From the NCBI GenBank assembly GCA_021325135.1, contig JAJPHT010000022.1, forward strand, positions 1 through 64,000: DNA of 64,000 nucleotides, read 5' to 3'. Both the position numbers and the translations under genes were made by a program. The notes beneath the pieces are model-generated. The model was not told the origin of the DNA. It saw only the letters and a program-made list of their open reading frames with translations, and did not search any database. Below are positions 23,177 through 31,940 of the stretch, piece by piece. How positions within the stretch are numbered: the stretch's first letter is position 1; each line of letters opens with the position of its first letter. Origin of the DNA: Pseudomonadota bacterium. Lineage in GTDB: Archaea; Thermoplasmatota; SW-10-69-26; JACQPN01; JAJPHT01.

Positions 23177-26014
23177 TTACGACCAGAACTGCCGCGTCTT
23201 CGCGTAGTTGATCTCGGCCTCCATGATGGCGCGCAGGAACGCGTCGTGCCCCTCGGCCTGCTTCGCGAGGATGCGCCCCGCCGTCTCGGGCCCGACGCCG
23301 CGCGCGGCGAGGGCCAAGAGCGCGCGCTCGCCGTGGTCCGCGACGAGGTTGGCGCTGGTGGCGAGGCGGGCCATCTCCTTGCGGCCCTCCTCGTCCAGCG
23401 TCGCGCCCTTGCTCGCGCGCATCACGCGCCGGGCCTGCTCGTTCCACGGCCGCGTGACGCCCAGGAGGATGCCGCCGCACTTGGGGCACTTGCGGGAGTG
23501 GACGGCGCGCTTCACGCGCGTCTCCACCTGCCACTGGCGGCAGTTGAGGCAGCCCAGCACGACGCGCTCGTCCTTGAGGCGCTCCTCGATGGCGCTCAGG
23601 AGCGTCTTGTCGGCGCGGGCGGGGGAGATCAATTCGATCTTGCGGTCCAGCCCCGCGGCGGCGATGGGCGAGAGCCCCTGCTCCACGAGGGCGATCTCCC
23701 CGGCGCGCAGCGCGCGGAGGACCTCCTGCGTGCGGGGCACGTCCAGCTTGTCCTCGAAGACCTCGCGCAGCGCCTCCTGGTGGAGCGGCGTGCCCTTGAA
23801 GACGTCCAGCATGCGGCCCACGTTCACGCGCTGGTAGTCCACCTGCCGCGAGAGCGCGCCGAACTTGCGCGCGGTGTGGAAGAGGCGGTACTTGAGGTAC
23901 GTCGAGCCCTGGAGGACGAGCCCCAGGAGCGTCGGCACGTGCTCGGGCTCGATGGCGAGGAGCACGTCCTTCACCATGGCCGTGGGCACGCGCGCCGGCA
24001 TGGTGAGCACGATGCGGTACGGGTCCACGTCGAGGCCCACGCTGCTGCCCAGGCGCGCCGTGAGAAGGCTCGCGAGGATGCGGCCCAGCGTCTCGTTGAC
24101 CTGCGTGCCGAAGCAGGCGTTGAGCACGATCACGCCCGCGCCGTTGTCCAGCGTCACGAGGCGGTCCGTGGGCAGCGCGTACTGCCCCTGCTCCTCGACG
24201 TACTCCACGAGGCTCCACGCCGCGTCCATCTCCGCCTTGTGCTCCTGCGCGACCCAGCGCGCCGCGGCCTCCTCGCCCTGCCCCTCCACGATCTCGCGGA
24301 TGCGCCGCCGAAGCTCGCCCACCCCCTGCGCCACGGCCCACGGCACGGGGATCTCCTCGCCCACCCACGAGGGGATCGCGCCCATGGGGTCCTTGATGGG
24401 CTCCACGCGCACCTCAAGCTGCTCCGCGTCGATCTCCGCGATGCGCCACGGCTGCCCCTGCACGATGAACGTCGCGCCCGGCTCCGCGAACGACGCCACG
24501 AACCCTTCGTTGAGGGTCGCCACGCTGCGCCGCGTCACGAGGTTCACCACCCGGTACGTCAGCTCGTCCGGGATCATGGAGATGTTCTCGAAGAAGTAGT
24601 CGCGGGTCCTCTTCTTGGAGCCGATGACGCCGTCCTCGTGGTACACGACCCACAAGTCGTGGAGCTGCTTCACCACCGCCATGAACTCGTCCAGCGACAG
24701 GTCCCGGAACGGATGCGCCCGGCGCGCGACCTGATAGCACTCCAGGTCCCCGACGCGGCGCTTCTCCAGCGCCATGGCCGCGACCTGGTTGGCCAGCACG
24801 TCCAGGGGCTTCTTCGGCGAGGGCAGGCGCTCCATGCGCTCGGCCAGAGTCTCCTTCACGATGACCGCGGCCTCGGCCACGTCGTCGGGGTCCTGCGCGA
24901 CGACCACGCCGTTGCTCACTAGATCATGCCGGTGCCCCGCGCGCCCCACGCGCTGGACCAGGCGCGTGACCTGCCGCGGGCTCGTCATCTGGAGCACGAG
25001 GTCCGCGTCGCCGATGTCGATGCCAAGCTCCATGCTGCTCGTGCAGATGAGCCCGCGCGCCTTGCCGCTCTTGAACGCCTGCTCCGCCGCGATGCGCACG
25101 TCGCGCGCCAGCGAGCCGTGATGCACCGCGATGGGCGGCACGCCGTCGCCCAGGAGGCGGATGCGCGCGGCCAGCACCTCCGCCGTCTCGCGCGTGTTGA
25201 CGAAGAGGAGCGTCTGCTTCTGCTCGCGGATGCGGTCCAGGCACGCGTTGAGGTACGCGGCCGCCTCGGGGCGCGCCATGATCCGCTCCGCCGTGGCGCG
25301 GTCGCGCGTCGTTGGCTTGGGGCTCACCACCTGGAGGTCCAACTGCTTCGAGACGGGGACCTTCACCGTGCGGACCTCGCGCCCTACACCGCCCAAGTAT
25401 GCGGCCACGTCCTCGGGGTCGCCCACGGTGGCGGAGAGGCCCACGCGTTGAAACTCGCCCGCGTGGCCCACGAGGCGCTCCAGCGCGACGGCGAGCTGCG
25501 CGCCGCGCTCGTCGCTGGCAAGCTCGTGCACCTCGTCGAGGACGACGGCCTTGACGCCCGCGAGCCCTTGCACGAGGCGGCGGCCCAGGAAGAGGAGCTG
25601 GAGCGTCTCGGGCGTCGTGATGAGCACGTCGGGCGGGTGGCGGCTCTGGCGGTCGCGCTCGCCCGCGGTGGTGTCGCCGTGGCGCACGCGCACGTCGAGG
25701 CCCATGGCCTTGCCCCACTCGTGGAGGCGCGCCATGAGGTCGCGGTTGAGCGCGCGAAGCGGCGTGACGTAGAGGAGCTTGATGCGGTCCTTCCACTCGT
25801 GGTGCGGGGCCACCCGCTTCCAGCGCAGCAGGTTGTCGAAGAGGGGCAGGATCGCGCTCTCGGTCTTGCCCATGCCGGTGGGCGCCAGGAGGAGCGTGTG
25901 CTCGCCCGCGTGGATGGGGGGCAGCGCGGCGGCCTGCGCCTTCGTGGGGTGCGTGATGCCGCGGCCCGCGAGGTATTGCCTCCACTCGGGGAGCAGGAGG
26001 TCGAACCCGGTCAC
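23177..26014 (-). CDS. lhr: Lhr-type superfamily 2 DNA/RNA helicase
   Basis: This 945-residue protein is a large helicase-related (Lhr) ATPase. Motifs run in order: Q-like TKAQAAALPPI, Walker A APTGMGKT (44-51), DEVHEL, SATVGD, the second RecA lobe with LFVNTRETAEVLA, and QRVGRAGHR. Winged-helix and Lhr-core regions follow. Near the C-terminus CLNCRQWQ...CPKCGG forms a four-Cys zinc knuckle, found in some archaeal Lhr proteins. The start is a GTG at 26014 overlapping the stop of the phosphoesterase gene. The pair is a conserved archaeal association, taken as DNA or RNA repair-linked. Confidence 0.9.
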   Translation of the reverse strand: MTGFDLLLPEWRQYLAGRGITHPTKAQAAALPPIHAGEHTLLLAPTGMGKTESAILPLFDNLLRWKRVAPHHEWKDRIKLLYVTPLRALNRDLMARLHEWGKAMGLDVRVRHGDTTAGERDRQSRHPPDVLITTPETLQLLFLGRRLVQGLAGVKAVVLDEVHELASDERGAQLAVALERLVGHAGEFQRVGLSATVGDPEDVAAYLGGVGREVRTVKVPVSKQLDLQVVSPKPTTRDRATAERIMARPEAAAYLNACLDRIREQKQTLLFVNTRETAEVLAARIRLLGDGVPPIAVHHGSLARDVRIAAEQAFKSGKARGLICTSSMELGIDIGDADLVLQMTSPRQVTRLVQRVGRAGHRHDLVSNGVVVAQDPDDVAEAAVIVKETLAERMERLPSPKKPLDVLANQVAAMALEKRRVGDLECYQVARRAHPFRDLSLDEFMAVVKQLHDLWVVYHEDGVIGSKKRTRDYFFENISMIPDELTYRVVNLVTRRSVATLNEGFVASFAEPGATFIVQGQPWRIAEIDAEQLEVRVEPIKDPMGAIPSWVGEEIPVPWAVAQGVGELRRRIREIVEGQGEEAAARWVAQEHKAEMDAAWSLVEYVEEQGQYALPTDRLVTLDNGAGVIVLNACFGTQVNETLGRILASLLTARLGSSVGLDVDPYRIVLTMPARVPTAMVKDVLLAIEPEHVPTLLGLVLQGSTYLKYRLFHTARKFGALSRQVDYQRVNVGRMLDVFKGTPLHQEALREVFEDKLDVPRTQEVLRALRAGEIALVEQGLSPIAAAGLDRKIELISPARADKTLLSAIEERLKDERVVLGCLNCRQWQVETRVKRAVHSRKCPKCGGILLGVTRPWNEQARRVMRASKGATLDEEGRKEMARLATSANLVADHGERALLALAARGVGPETAGRILAKQAEGHDAFLRAIMEAEINYAKTRQFWS

Positions 26015-26838
26015 TCGATCCAGCCCGCCCGCCGCTTCTGATATCGCTCGCGGCGCTTGCGGCCCGTGGGGTTGTCGTCCCCGAAGCGCTTCAGCGACGC
26101 GATGGTGCCCAGGTCCACGCCGTCCAGCGTGAAGGCGCGCCCGGCGTCCGGGTCCACGAGGCCGTTCCCGAAGAGGGGGCCCAGGAGGCGCTCGCCCTCC
26201 AGCGCGTTGAACGCCGTGCCGCCGGTCAATTCGTTGAACGCGGGCATGACGATCATCTGCGCGCCCTCCGGAAGCATGGGGTACTGCTTACGGGCGGCCT
26301 CGGTGAAGGGCGCGCGGATCCACGCGGGCTCCTTGTGGCGGTGCCCCAGCGCGTCCATGAGCAGGACCGCCGGGTGGTTGTGGCACGTGACCACCGTGCG
26401 CGCGGACATGATGTCGTCGGAAGGCCACGTGTGGCCGTGGAGCAGCGCGACGTCGCCCACGAGGATGCCCGTCGCGTCGTGGACCTCCACGTCCAGGAGC
26501 CCGTCCAGGTCCACGTCGTGGTTGCCCGGCACCAGCTCCACCTTGGCGGGGAGGCCGCGGAAGAACGTGGGAAGCTCGCGGATCTCCTGGCGCGTCGAGT
26601 AGGGGACCTTGTGCTTGAGGTCGCCGATGACGATGAGGCGCTTCGCGGCGGTGCGGCGGAGGACCTCCTCCAGGCGGGCGCGCATGCGCGACGTCTGGCT
26701 GGGCAGGTGGACGCCCGCGCGCGCGAGGTCGCTCTCCAGGCCCACGTGCACGTCGCCCACCGCGACCGCGTCCGCGTCGGGGAGGTGGAGCGCGCGCTCG
26801 CCGAAGAGGGGGACGGGTCCCCGGGCCGCGGGCTCCAT
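26011..26838 (-). CDS. Calcineurin-like metallophosphoesterase (COG1407 type) partnered with Lhr
   Basis: This 275-residue protein has the metallophosphoesterase signature VGDVHVGLE, IGDLKHKVP, VPGNHDVD and LLHGHTWP, giving the Asp/His/Asn ligands of a di-metal site. The GNHD and GHTW motifs and length fit COG1407, often encoded beside Lhr-type helicases in archaea. It overlaps lhr by GTGA, so both proteins should be co-translated. A phosphodiesterase or nuclease acting with the helicase is plausible. The basic C-terminus (GRKRRERYQKRRAGW) could bind nucleic acid. Confidence 0.87.
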   Translation of the reverse strand: MEPAARGPVPLFGERALHLPDADAVAVGDVHVGLESDLARAGVHLPSQTSRMRARLEEVLRRTAAKRLIVIGDLKHKVPYSTRQEIRELPTFFRGLPAKVELVPGNHDVDLDGLLDVEVHDATGILVGDVALLHGHTWPSDDIMSARTVVTCHNHPAVLLMDALGHRHKEPAWIRAPFTEAARKQYPMLPEGAQMIVMPAFNELTGGTAFNALEGERLLGPLFGNGLVDPDAGRAFTLDGVDLGTIASLKRFGDDNPTGRKRRERYQKRRAGWIE

Positions 26839-26900
26839 GCCTCCGGCTTGAGGCCGGGATGGGGAAGAAGCTTTGCGCGAAGGGGCGCGCTGATGGGGCG

Positions 26901-27653
26901 ATGGACTGGGAGTTCACCGACTACGACCCGGGAGAGATGGAGGGCGCGTTCCTCCTCGTCGCGGTCCCCGTCACGCGCAACGTGCCCACCATCGTCGCGT
27001 CCGCGCTCCTGCGCTCGCCTCAGCGGCGCCTCGCGGTGGCGATCAACAGCGATCGCCTGCCGCCCGTGAGCATGTCCTACGCGGGCGTCGTGAGCGGGCC
27101 CATGCACGTCTGGGCGCTGCCGGGGCCCGCCGGCCCCCGTCTCGCGGGCCGGGAGCTGCTCGTCCTCGCCAGCGACGTGCGCCTCGTCCCCGAGGCGCTC
27201 ATGGGCTTCTGCGGCGCGCTGGCGCGCTGGGCGAAGGAGAAGCGCATCGGGTTCGCCCTCGCCATCGAGGCCGCCGACGCGGACGAGGTCCCGGCGGCGC
27301 CCAGCCTGGCCGCGACCTACGCAGGCGAAGGCGCGCTCGACGCGCTGGGGCTTCCGAAGTACGAGGGCGTCCACGCGGGGTTCAACGCCGCGTTCCTCGC
27401 GCGCTTCAACCAGCACAAGCTCGCGGCCGCGGGCGTCTTCGCGCCCAGCGCGGGGGACCCCGTGAGCGACGCCACCGCCGCCGTGCGCGTCCTGCAGGCC
27501 ATCGCCCCCCTGCTGCCGCGCCCGCTGGTCGCGGGGAACCTCGACCGGCTCGCGCACGACGCGGCGGAGCTGGTCGCGCGGACGCTGGCCGACCAGGAGG
27601 CCGCCAGGCAGGGCCTCATGGCCTCGGCCCGCGGGGACCCGGGCTACCTTTGA
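26901..27653 (+). CDS. PAC2 family protein (proteasome assembly chaperone-like)
   Basis: This protein of about 250 residues has the fold pattern of archaeal PAC2 proteins (PbaA/PbaB relatives): LLVAVPVTRNVPTIVASALL, SYAGVVSGPMHVW, LLVLASDVRLVPEAL, YAGEGALDALGLPKYEG, then AAGVFAPSAGDPVSDATAAVRVLQAI. Known members help proteasome assembly or bind its CP. The ATG at 26901 is preferred; an ATG at 26859 adds 14 poorly conserved residues. Divergent from the phosphoesterase gene. The PAN ATPase is elsewhere in the window but not adjacent. Confidence 0.7.
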   Translation: MDWEFTDYDPGEMEGAFLLVAVPVTRNVPTIVASALLRSPQRRLAVAINSDRLPPVSMSYAGVVSGPMHVWALPGPAGPRLAGRELLVLASDVRLVPEALMGFCGALARWAKEKRIGFALAIEAADADEVPAAPSLAATYAGEGALDALGLPKYEGVHAGFNAAFLARFNQHKLAAAGVFAPSAGDPVSDATAAVRVLQAIAPLLPRPLVAGNLDRLAHDAAELVARTLADQEAARQGLMASARGDPGYL

Positions 27654-27663
27654 ACCCCGCTCT

Positions 27664-27700
27664 ATATTGTGGCAAAGGAATATACGCTTTGCACGATATT
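27664..27700 (+). promoter_or_regulatory. TATA box overlaid by a dyad, first ArsR cassette
   Basis: GCAAAG (27672-27677) and CTTTGC (27687-27692) form a perfect dyad with the TATA-like AATATA at 27679-27684 in its spacer; weaker symmetry (ATAT.GTG / CACGATAT) extends outward. The GTG start is at 27709, about 27 bases after the TATA. Repressor binding here would block TBP, as expected for an autoregulated ArsR gene. Confidence 0.65.
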
Positions 27701-27708
27701 GTAGGGTC

Positions 27709-28029
27709 GTGGCCGACGTCTTCGAGATCCTGGCCGACCCCACCCGGCGGCGGCTCCTCAAGGCCCTCCGCGGCGGGGAGCGCTCCGTCAACGAGCTCGT
27801 CGAGGAGGTCGACATCCACCAGCCGGGCGTCTCGCGGCAGCTCCGCATCCTGCACGAGGCCGGCTTCGTGGAGGTCCGCCCCGACCGTCAGCGCCGCCTC
27901 TACTCGCTCCGCCCGGAGCCGTTCCGCGAGCTGGAGGACTGGATGAACGACTACCGTCAGATCTGGGACGCGCGCTTCGACAAGCTCGCGGCCCACCTCG
28001 CCAGCCAGAAGAAGAAGGACGTGAAGTGA
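27709..28029 (+). CDS. ArsR-family winged-helix regulator, first SRPBCC cassette
   Basis: This 106-residue ArsR/SmtB-type regulator starts VADVFEILADPTRRRLLKAL and has the recognition helix region HQPGVSRQLRILHEAGFV. No metal-binding ELCV-type Cys motif is present, so it belongs to the metal-free ArsR group that typically sits before SRPBCC/AHSA1 genes. The GTG at 27709 fits a leaderless promoter with a dyad over its TATA. It directly adjoins the two-domain SRPBCC gene, whose product probably binds the small-molecule signal or is the regulated effector. Confidence 0.86.
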   Translation: MADVFEILADPTRRRLLKALRGGERSVNELVEEVDIHQPGVSRQLRILHEAGFVEVRPDRQRRLYSLRPEPFRELEDWMNDYRQIWDARFDKLAAHLASQKKKDVK

Positions 28030-28917
28030 ATGACGCAGCAGCACGCACCCCCCAAGCCCGGCAGCCAGACCATGCGCCTGGAGCGCGTCTTCGACGCCTC
28101 CCCCGAGGACCTCTGGGTGGCGTTCACGCGGCCCGAGCAGCTGGCCAAGTGGATCAGCCCCTTCCCCGGCGTGGACGCGGAGGTGCACGAGATGGACGCC
28201 CGCAAGGGCGGCCGCGTGCGCTTCACCATGATCGACGAGAAGGGCACGCGCTACCCCGAGGAGGAGCTTCTCTTCGAGTCCTTGACGCCCTACAAGGAGA
28301 TCGTCCAGTACCAGAGCAACGCCGGGCGCAGCGACGTCTTCGCCGACCACCCGATGCGCATGACGATCACGCTGGAGCCTCAGGGCCCGCGCACGAAGCT
28401 CACGCTCGTCCAGGAGGGGCTCCCCGCGGGCTTCCCGCTGGACATGGCCAAGGGCGGGTTCAGCGCCTGCCTCGACAAGCTCGCCAAGGTCGTCTCGCGC
28501 CCCGCGCACGGCAAGACGCTGCGCCTGGAGCGCGCGTTCGACGCCTCGCCCGCGGACCTGTGGGCCGCGTGGACCGACCCCAGGCAGTACGCGAAGTGGT
28601 TCAACCCCGCGCCCGGCATGGACCTCGTGGTCCACGAGTTCGATGTGCGCGTCGGCGGGCAGATCCGCTTCGACATGCCCCAGCCCGACGGGAACCGCAA
28701 CCCGCAGGAGGGCGTGTTCCACGTGCTGTCGCCCCACACGAGGATCGTCTCGGGCTCGCCCGACAAGTCGTTCCTCCTGGACGTGCGCCTCGTCCCGGAA
28801 GGCAAGCGCACGCGCATGGTGGTCGAGGTCACGGGCGTCCCGCCCGAGTACCACGCCATGGCGACGCAGGGCTGGAACGCGGGCTTCGACAAGCTCGAGG
28901 CGCTGCTCGCGCGCTAG
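28030..28917 (+). CDS. Double SRPBCC/AHSA1-domain protein
   Basis: This 295-residue protein contains two tandem START-like SRPBCC domains (about residues 15-150 and 158-293). Each begins with the family's LERVFDASPEDLWVAFTRPEQLAKWISPFPG or LERAFDASPADLWAAWTDPRQYAKWFNPAPG segment. The fold makes a hydrophobic ligand cavity. The start immediately follows the ArsR stop. Single-domain forms are common after ArsR genes; tandem fusions are less so. It ends in overlap with a convergent small gene (shared CTAG). Confidence 0.85.
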   Translation: MTQQHAPPKPGSQTMRLERVFDASPEDLWVAFTRPEQLAKWISPFPGVDAEVHEMDARKGGRVRFTMIDEKGTRYPEEELLFESLTPYKEIVQYQSNAGRSDVFADHPMRMTITLEPQGPRTKLTLVQEGLPAGFPLDMAKGGFSACLDKLAKVVSRPAHGKTLRLERAFDASPADLWAAWTDPRQYAKWFNPAPGMDLVVHEFDVRVGGQIRFDMPQPDGNRNPQEGVFHVLSPHTRIVSGSPDKSFLLDVRLVPEGKRTRMVVEVTGVPPEYHAMATQGWNAGFDKLEALLAR

Positions 28918-29234
28918 AGCGGGGGCCCCACGAACCAGACGCAGTGGGCGACCTCGCCCTCGAACGTCCGGGCGTCGACGCAGACGTGGTTGATCGCGTA
29001 GTAGTCGACGCAGGCCGCCGCGACGGTCTGGACGCTCCCGGTGGGGGGCGTGCAGGCCTGGATCGGGGCCGAGTCCGCGGGCGCGGGCGGACAAGGCTTG
29101 TGCAGGCAGGCGGGCAGGCAGACCGGGCCCACTTGCAGCGTGCAGCACGGGAACGCGCACGCGGACGCGCTGGGGAGGGCGACGGCGGGGACGGCGACGA
29201 GGACGAGGGCAAGGAGCAGGAGCGCGCGGAGCAA
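28914..29234 (-). CDS. Small secreted Cys-rich protein
   Basis: This 106-residue protein has a strong signal peptide (RALLLLALVLVAVPAVAL) and ten cysteines in the mature part, including CAFPCC and VCLPACLHKPC near the start and single Cys residues further on. No family is recognised. Its stop shares bases with the convergent SRPBCC stop. Function is unknown; secretion and disulphide bonding are inferred. Confidence 0.6.
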   Translation of the reverse strand: MLRALLLLALVLVAVPAVALPSASACAFPCCTLQVGPVCLPACLHKPCPPAPADSAPIQACTPPTGSVQTVAAACVDYYAINHVCVDARTFEGEVAHCVWFVGPPL

Positions 29235-29430
29235 GCTTGGGCCTCCACGCCGGGAGCCGCCGGCCCAGGCTTGAACCCCGGCGGCCTTGCAGGCTCCTGG
29301 GGCTCCGCGGGGACATGGCGGTCGTCTTGCCCGGAGGGGGGCCGCCCCTTCGTCCCGTGGCCGCCCGCGCCGCCCCGACGATTCCGCCCTCGCGCGGCCG
29401 CCACCGGGGATTCTCCCGCAAAACAGGCCT

Positions 29431-29470
29431 TGGCAAAGGTATATGCAGATACTAAACCTACAAGTTTAGT
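29431..29470 (+). promoter_or_regulatory. Promoter and dyad operator of the second ArsR cassette
   Basis: GGCAAAGGTATATGC (29432-29446) is nearly identical to the BRE/TATA region of the first cassette (GGCAAAGGAATATAC). It is followed by a perfect dyad ACTAAAC-N6-GTTTAGT (29451-29470) ending exactly at the GTG start (29471). The TATA-to-start spacing is about 27 bases, so the transcript is probably leaderless and the dyad covers the transcription start. Confidence 0.65.
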
Positions 29471-29785
29471 GTGCAGCTGGACGATACGTTCGCCGCGTTG
29501 GCCGACCCCACGCGGAGGCGTCTCCTCGCCCAGCTGGAGAAGGGGGCGAAGACGCTCAGCGAGCTCGCCGCGCCCCTGCCCATGAGCCTGATGGCGGTGC
29601 AGAAGCACGTGCAGACGCTGGAGGCGGCCGGTCTCGTGGAGACCTGGAAGGAAGGCCGCAGCCGGCACGTGCGCCTGCGCCCCGCGGGGCTCGTTCCCGT
29701 GACCGAGTGGATCGCGGAGTCGCGCGCACGCTGGAACGCCGCGTTCGACAGGCTCGCCAAGGTCCTGGAGGAAGACGACACATGA
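29471..29785 (+). CDS. ArsR-family winged-helix regulator, second SRPBCC cassette
   Basis: This 104-residue regulator begins QLDDTFAALADPTRRRLLAQL, with HTH segment LMAVQKHVQTLEAAGLV and wing KEGRSRHVRL. It is a second, diverged copy of the regulator at 27709 and likewise lacks metal-binding Cys clusters. GTG start directly after the dyad. The stop overlaps the ATG of the triple SRPBCC gene, so both are translated together; autorepression through the dyad is inferred. Confidence 0.88.
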   Translation: MQLDDTFAALADPTRRRLLAQLEKGAKTLSELAAPLPMSLMAVQKHVQTLEAAGLVETWKEGRSRHVRLRPAGLVPVTEWIAESRARWNAAFDRLAKVLEEDDT

Positions 29786-31140
29786 AGCAGACTCAGGAAT
29801 ACGAGATCGCCCTCACCCGCAGCTTCCGCGCGCCTCCCGAGCGCGTGTTCGACGCGTGGACCGACCCCGCGAAGCTCGCCAGGTGGTTCGGCCCGGACGG
29901 CTTCTCCACCACGACGCACGAGTTCGACCTGCGCCCCGGCGGCACCTGGCGCCACACCATGCGCGGCCCCGACGGGCGCGACTACCCCAACAAGATCGTC
30001 TTCGTGGAGCTGGCGCGCCCCGATCGCCTGGTGTACGACCACGTCTCGGGCCCGCCCTTCCGCACGACGGTCGTCTTCGAGAAGGAGGACGGGGGCGGCA
30101 CGCGCATGTCGTTCCGCATGGTCTTCCCCGACGCGGAGTCGTACCGCGTCGCCACGCAGCAGTACGGCGCGCAGGAGGGCGCGAAGCAGACGGTGGCGCG
30201 CCTCGCGAGCTTCGTGGAGGAGGCGCCCATCGAGGTGCGCCCCGCGCGCCGCACGTACTGGCCCGCCTTCACCGTGGAGCGCGTCTTCCGGGCCCCCGTG
30301 GAGAAGGTCTGGAGGATGTGGACCACCAAGGAGGGGCTGGAGGCGTGGTACTGGCCCGAGCCCCTGGTGGCCCACGTCAAGCGCCTCGACCTGCGCGTGG
30401 GCGGCGGCTGGGAGATCGCGGCCGAGGGGCTGCCCCACACGTCGCGCGCGACGTTCACGGAGATCGTCCCCCACGAGCGCCTGGGCATGATCGCGCCCAT
30501 CGACTTCATCCCGGACGTGGAGCCCTACGACCGGGGCGACACCATCGAGTTCCACCGCGTCGCCGAAGGCACGAAGATGACGTTCACCTCGACGCGCATG
30601 CACTCGGATACCTGGCAGAAGGCCTCCGGCAGCGGGTGGAGCAGCTCCATCGACCGCCTGACGCGCGCCCTCGAAGGGGGCCCCGAGCCGGCGCGCGGCT
30701 TCACCCTGGAGCGCGAGTTCAAGGCGCCCCCCGAGAAGGTCTGGGAGATGTGGACGACCCCCGAGGGGATCGCCAAGTGGTGGGCCCCCTCCGCGCGCGA
30801 GATGGGCTTCGACATGCGCGTGCGCCACATGGACGTGCGCGTGGGCGGCACGTTCGCCTTCGAGATGAAGAACGACAAGCACGCGCTCGTCAACCGCGGC
30901 ACGTACACCATGGTCGAGCCGCACTGGGAGCTGGCCTGGACGTGGCACTACGACATCTACCTCTCGCCCGACGAGAAGCCCTACGACGTGCCCATCCTGG
31001 TCACCTTCACGCGCACGCCCGCGGGCGGCACGAAGATGACCTTCATGCAGGGGCCCCTCGCGAAGCCCGGCTTCACCGAGGGCTCGCGCCAGGGCGTCAT
31101 GCAGAACCTCGGCTACCTGGCCAAGGCGCTGGGGGAGTGA
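29782..31140 (+). CDS. Triple SRPBCC/AHSA1-domain protein
   Basis: This 452-residue protein contains three tandem SRPBCC domains (roughly residues 8-150, 155-300, 308-450), each opening with a strand-helix of the type ALTRSFRAPPERVFDAWTD, TVERVFRAPVEKVWRMWTT or TLEREFKAPPEKVWEMWTT. Aromatic and hydrophobic cavity residues are kept in each, suggesting three binding pockets. Most family members carry one. The ATGA overlap with the ArsR gene and the alpha/beta hydrolase gene four bases downstream suggest one operon dealing with a hydrophobic compound. Confidence 0.87.
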   Translation: MKQTQEYEIALTRSFRAPPERVFDAWTDPAKLARWFGPDGFSTTTHEFDLRPGGTWRHTMRGPDGRDYPNKIVFVELARPDRLVYDHVSGPPFRTTVVFEKEDGGGTRMSFRMVFPDAESYRVATQQYGAQEGAKQTVARLASFVEEAPIEVRPARRTYWPAFTVERVFRAPVEKVWRMWTTKEGLEAWYWPEPLVAHVKRLDLRVGGGWEIAAEGLPHTSRATFTEIVPHERLGMIAPIDFIPDVEPYDRGDTIEFHRVAEGTKMTFTSTRMHSDTWQKASGSGWSSSIDRLTRALEGGPEPARGFTLEREFKAPPEKVWEMWTTPEGIAKWWAPSAREMGFDMRVRHMDVRVGGTFAFEMKNDKHALVNRGTYTMVEPHWELAWTWHYDIYLSPDEKPYDVPILVTFTRTPAGGTKMTFMQGPLAKPGFTEGSRQGVMQNLGYLAKALGE

Positions 31141-31144
31141 TAGC

Positions 31145-31936
31145 ATGGCCACGCAGTTCGTCACCTCCAAGGACGGCACGAGGATTGCGTATGAGACGGT
31201 GGGCAGCGGCGAGCCCCTGGTCATCGTCTGGGGCGCGCTGGGGGCCCGCGCGTCCCCGTTCGCGAAGGGGATGCGCGAGGAATTGGCCAAGAGCTTCACC
31301 GTGTACGACTACGACCGGCGCGGCCGCGGCGAGAGCGGCGACGCGAAGCCCTACGCCGTCGCGCGGGAGGTCGAGGACCTCCGCGCCGTGTGCGAGGCCG
31401 CGGGCGGCTCGCCCTTCGTGTGGGCCACCTCGTCGGGCGCCGCGCTCGCGCTGGAGGCCGCCGCGGCCGGCGTCCCCATGCGCGTGCTGGCCGCGCACGA
31501 GCCCCCCTACGCCGTGGGGCCGGAGGCCGGCTCGTTCGACCGCGACTACGAGGCGAACGTCACCGCGCTCATCCAGCAGGGCAAGCGCGCCGAGGCCGTG
31601 GGCTACTTCATGCGCGTCGTCGGCGTGCCCGGCCCCATGGTGTGGGTCATGCGGCTGATGCCCTTCTGGAAGCAGATGGTCCAGCTTGCGCACACGCTCC
31701 CCTACGACGCCGCGATCATGAACCGCTTCGAGATGCCCGAGGCGCGCCTGCGGGGGATCCGCACGCCCACGGTCGTCCTCGTGGGCGGCAGCACGCCCTC
31801 GCGCCTGCGCGCGGCGGCCGACGCGGTGGCGAAGGTCGTCCCCGGCGCCACCGAGCAGGTCGTCCCCAAGCAGAACCACGGCATCAAGCCCCAGGCGCTG
31901 CGCCCCGCGCTCGTCGAGGCGTTCGCGGGCAAGTGA
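31145..31936 (+). CDS. Alpha/beta hydrolase
   Basis: This 263-residue protein has the alpha/beta-hydrolase core: GTRIAYETVGSGEPLVIV, the RRGRGESGD oxyanion-side loop, the nucleophile elbow WATSSGAALAL (a Ser-Gly elbow in place of the classical GxSxG), and the late NHGIKP His. Its acid residue is not obvious. It follows the triple SRPBCC gene by four bases and precedes the MFS transporter by four, so it is likely co-transcribed. A role in hydrolysing the compound sensed or bound by the SRPBCC proteins is speculative. Confidence 0.82.
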   Translation: MATQFVTSKDGTRIAYETVGSGEPLVIVWGALGARASPFAKGMREELAKSFTVYDYDRRGRGESGDAKPYAVAREVEDLRAVCEAAGGSPFVWATSSGAALALEAAAAGVPMRVLAAHEPPYAVGPEAGSFDRDYEANVTALIQQGKRAEAVGYFMRVVGVPGPMVWVMRLMPFWKQMVQLAHTLPYDAAIMNRFEMPEARLRGIRTPTVVLVGGSTPSRLRAAADAVAKVVPGATEQVVPKQNHGIKPQALRPALVEAFAGK

Positions 31937-31940
31937 TATC

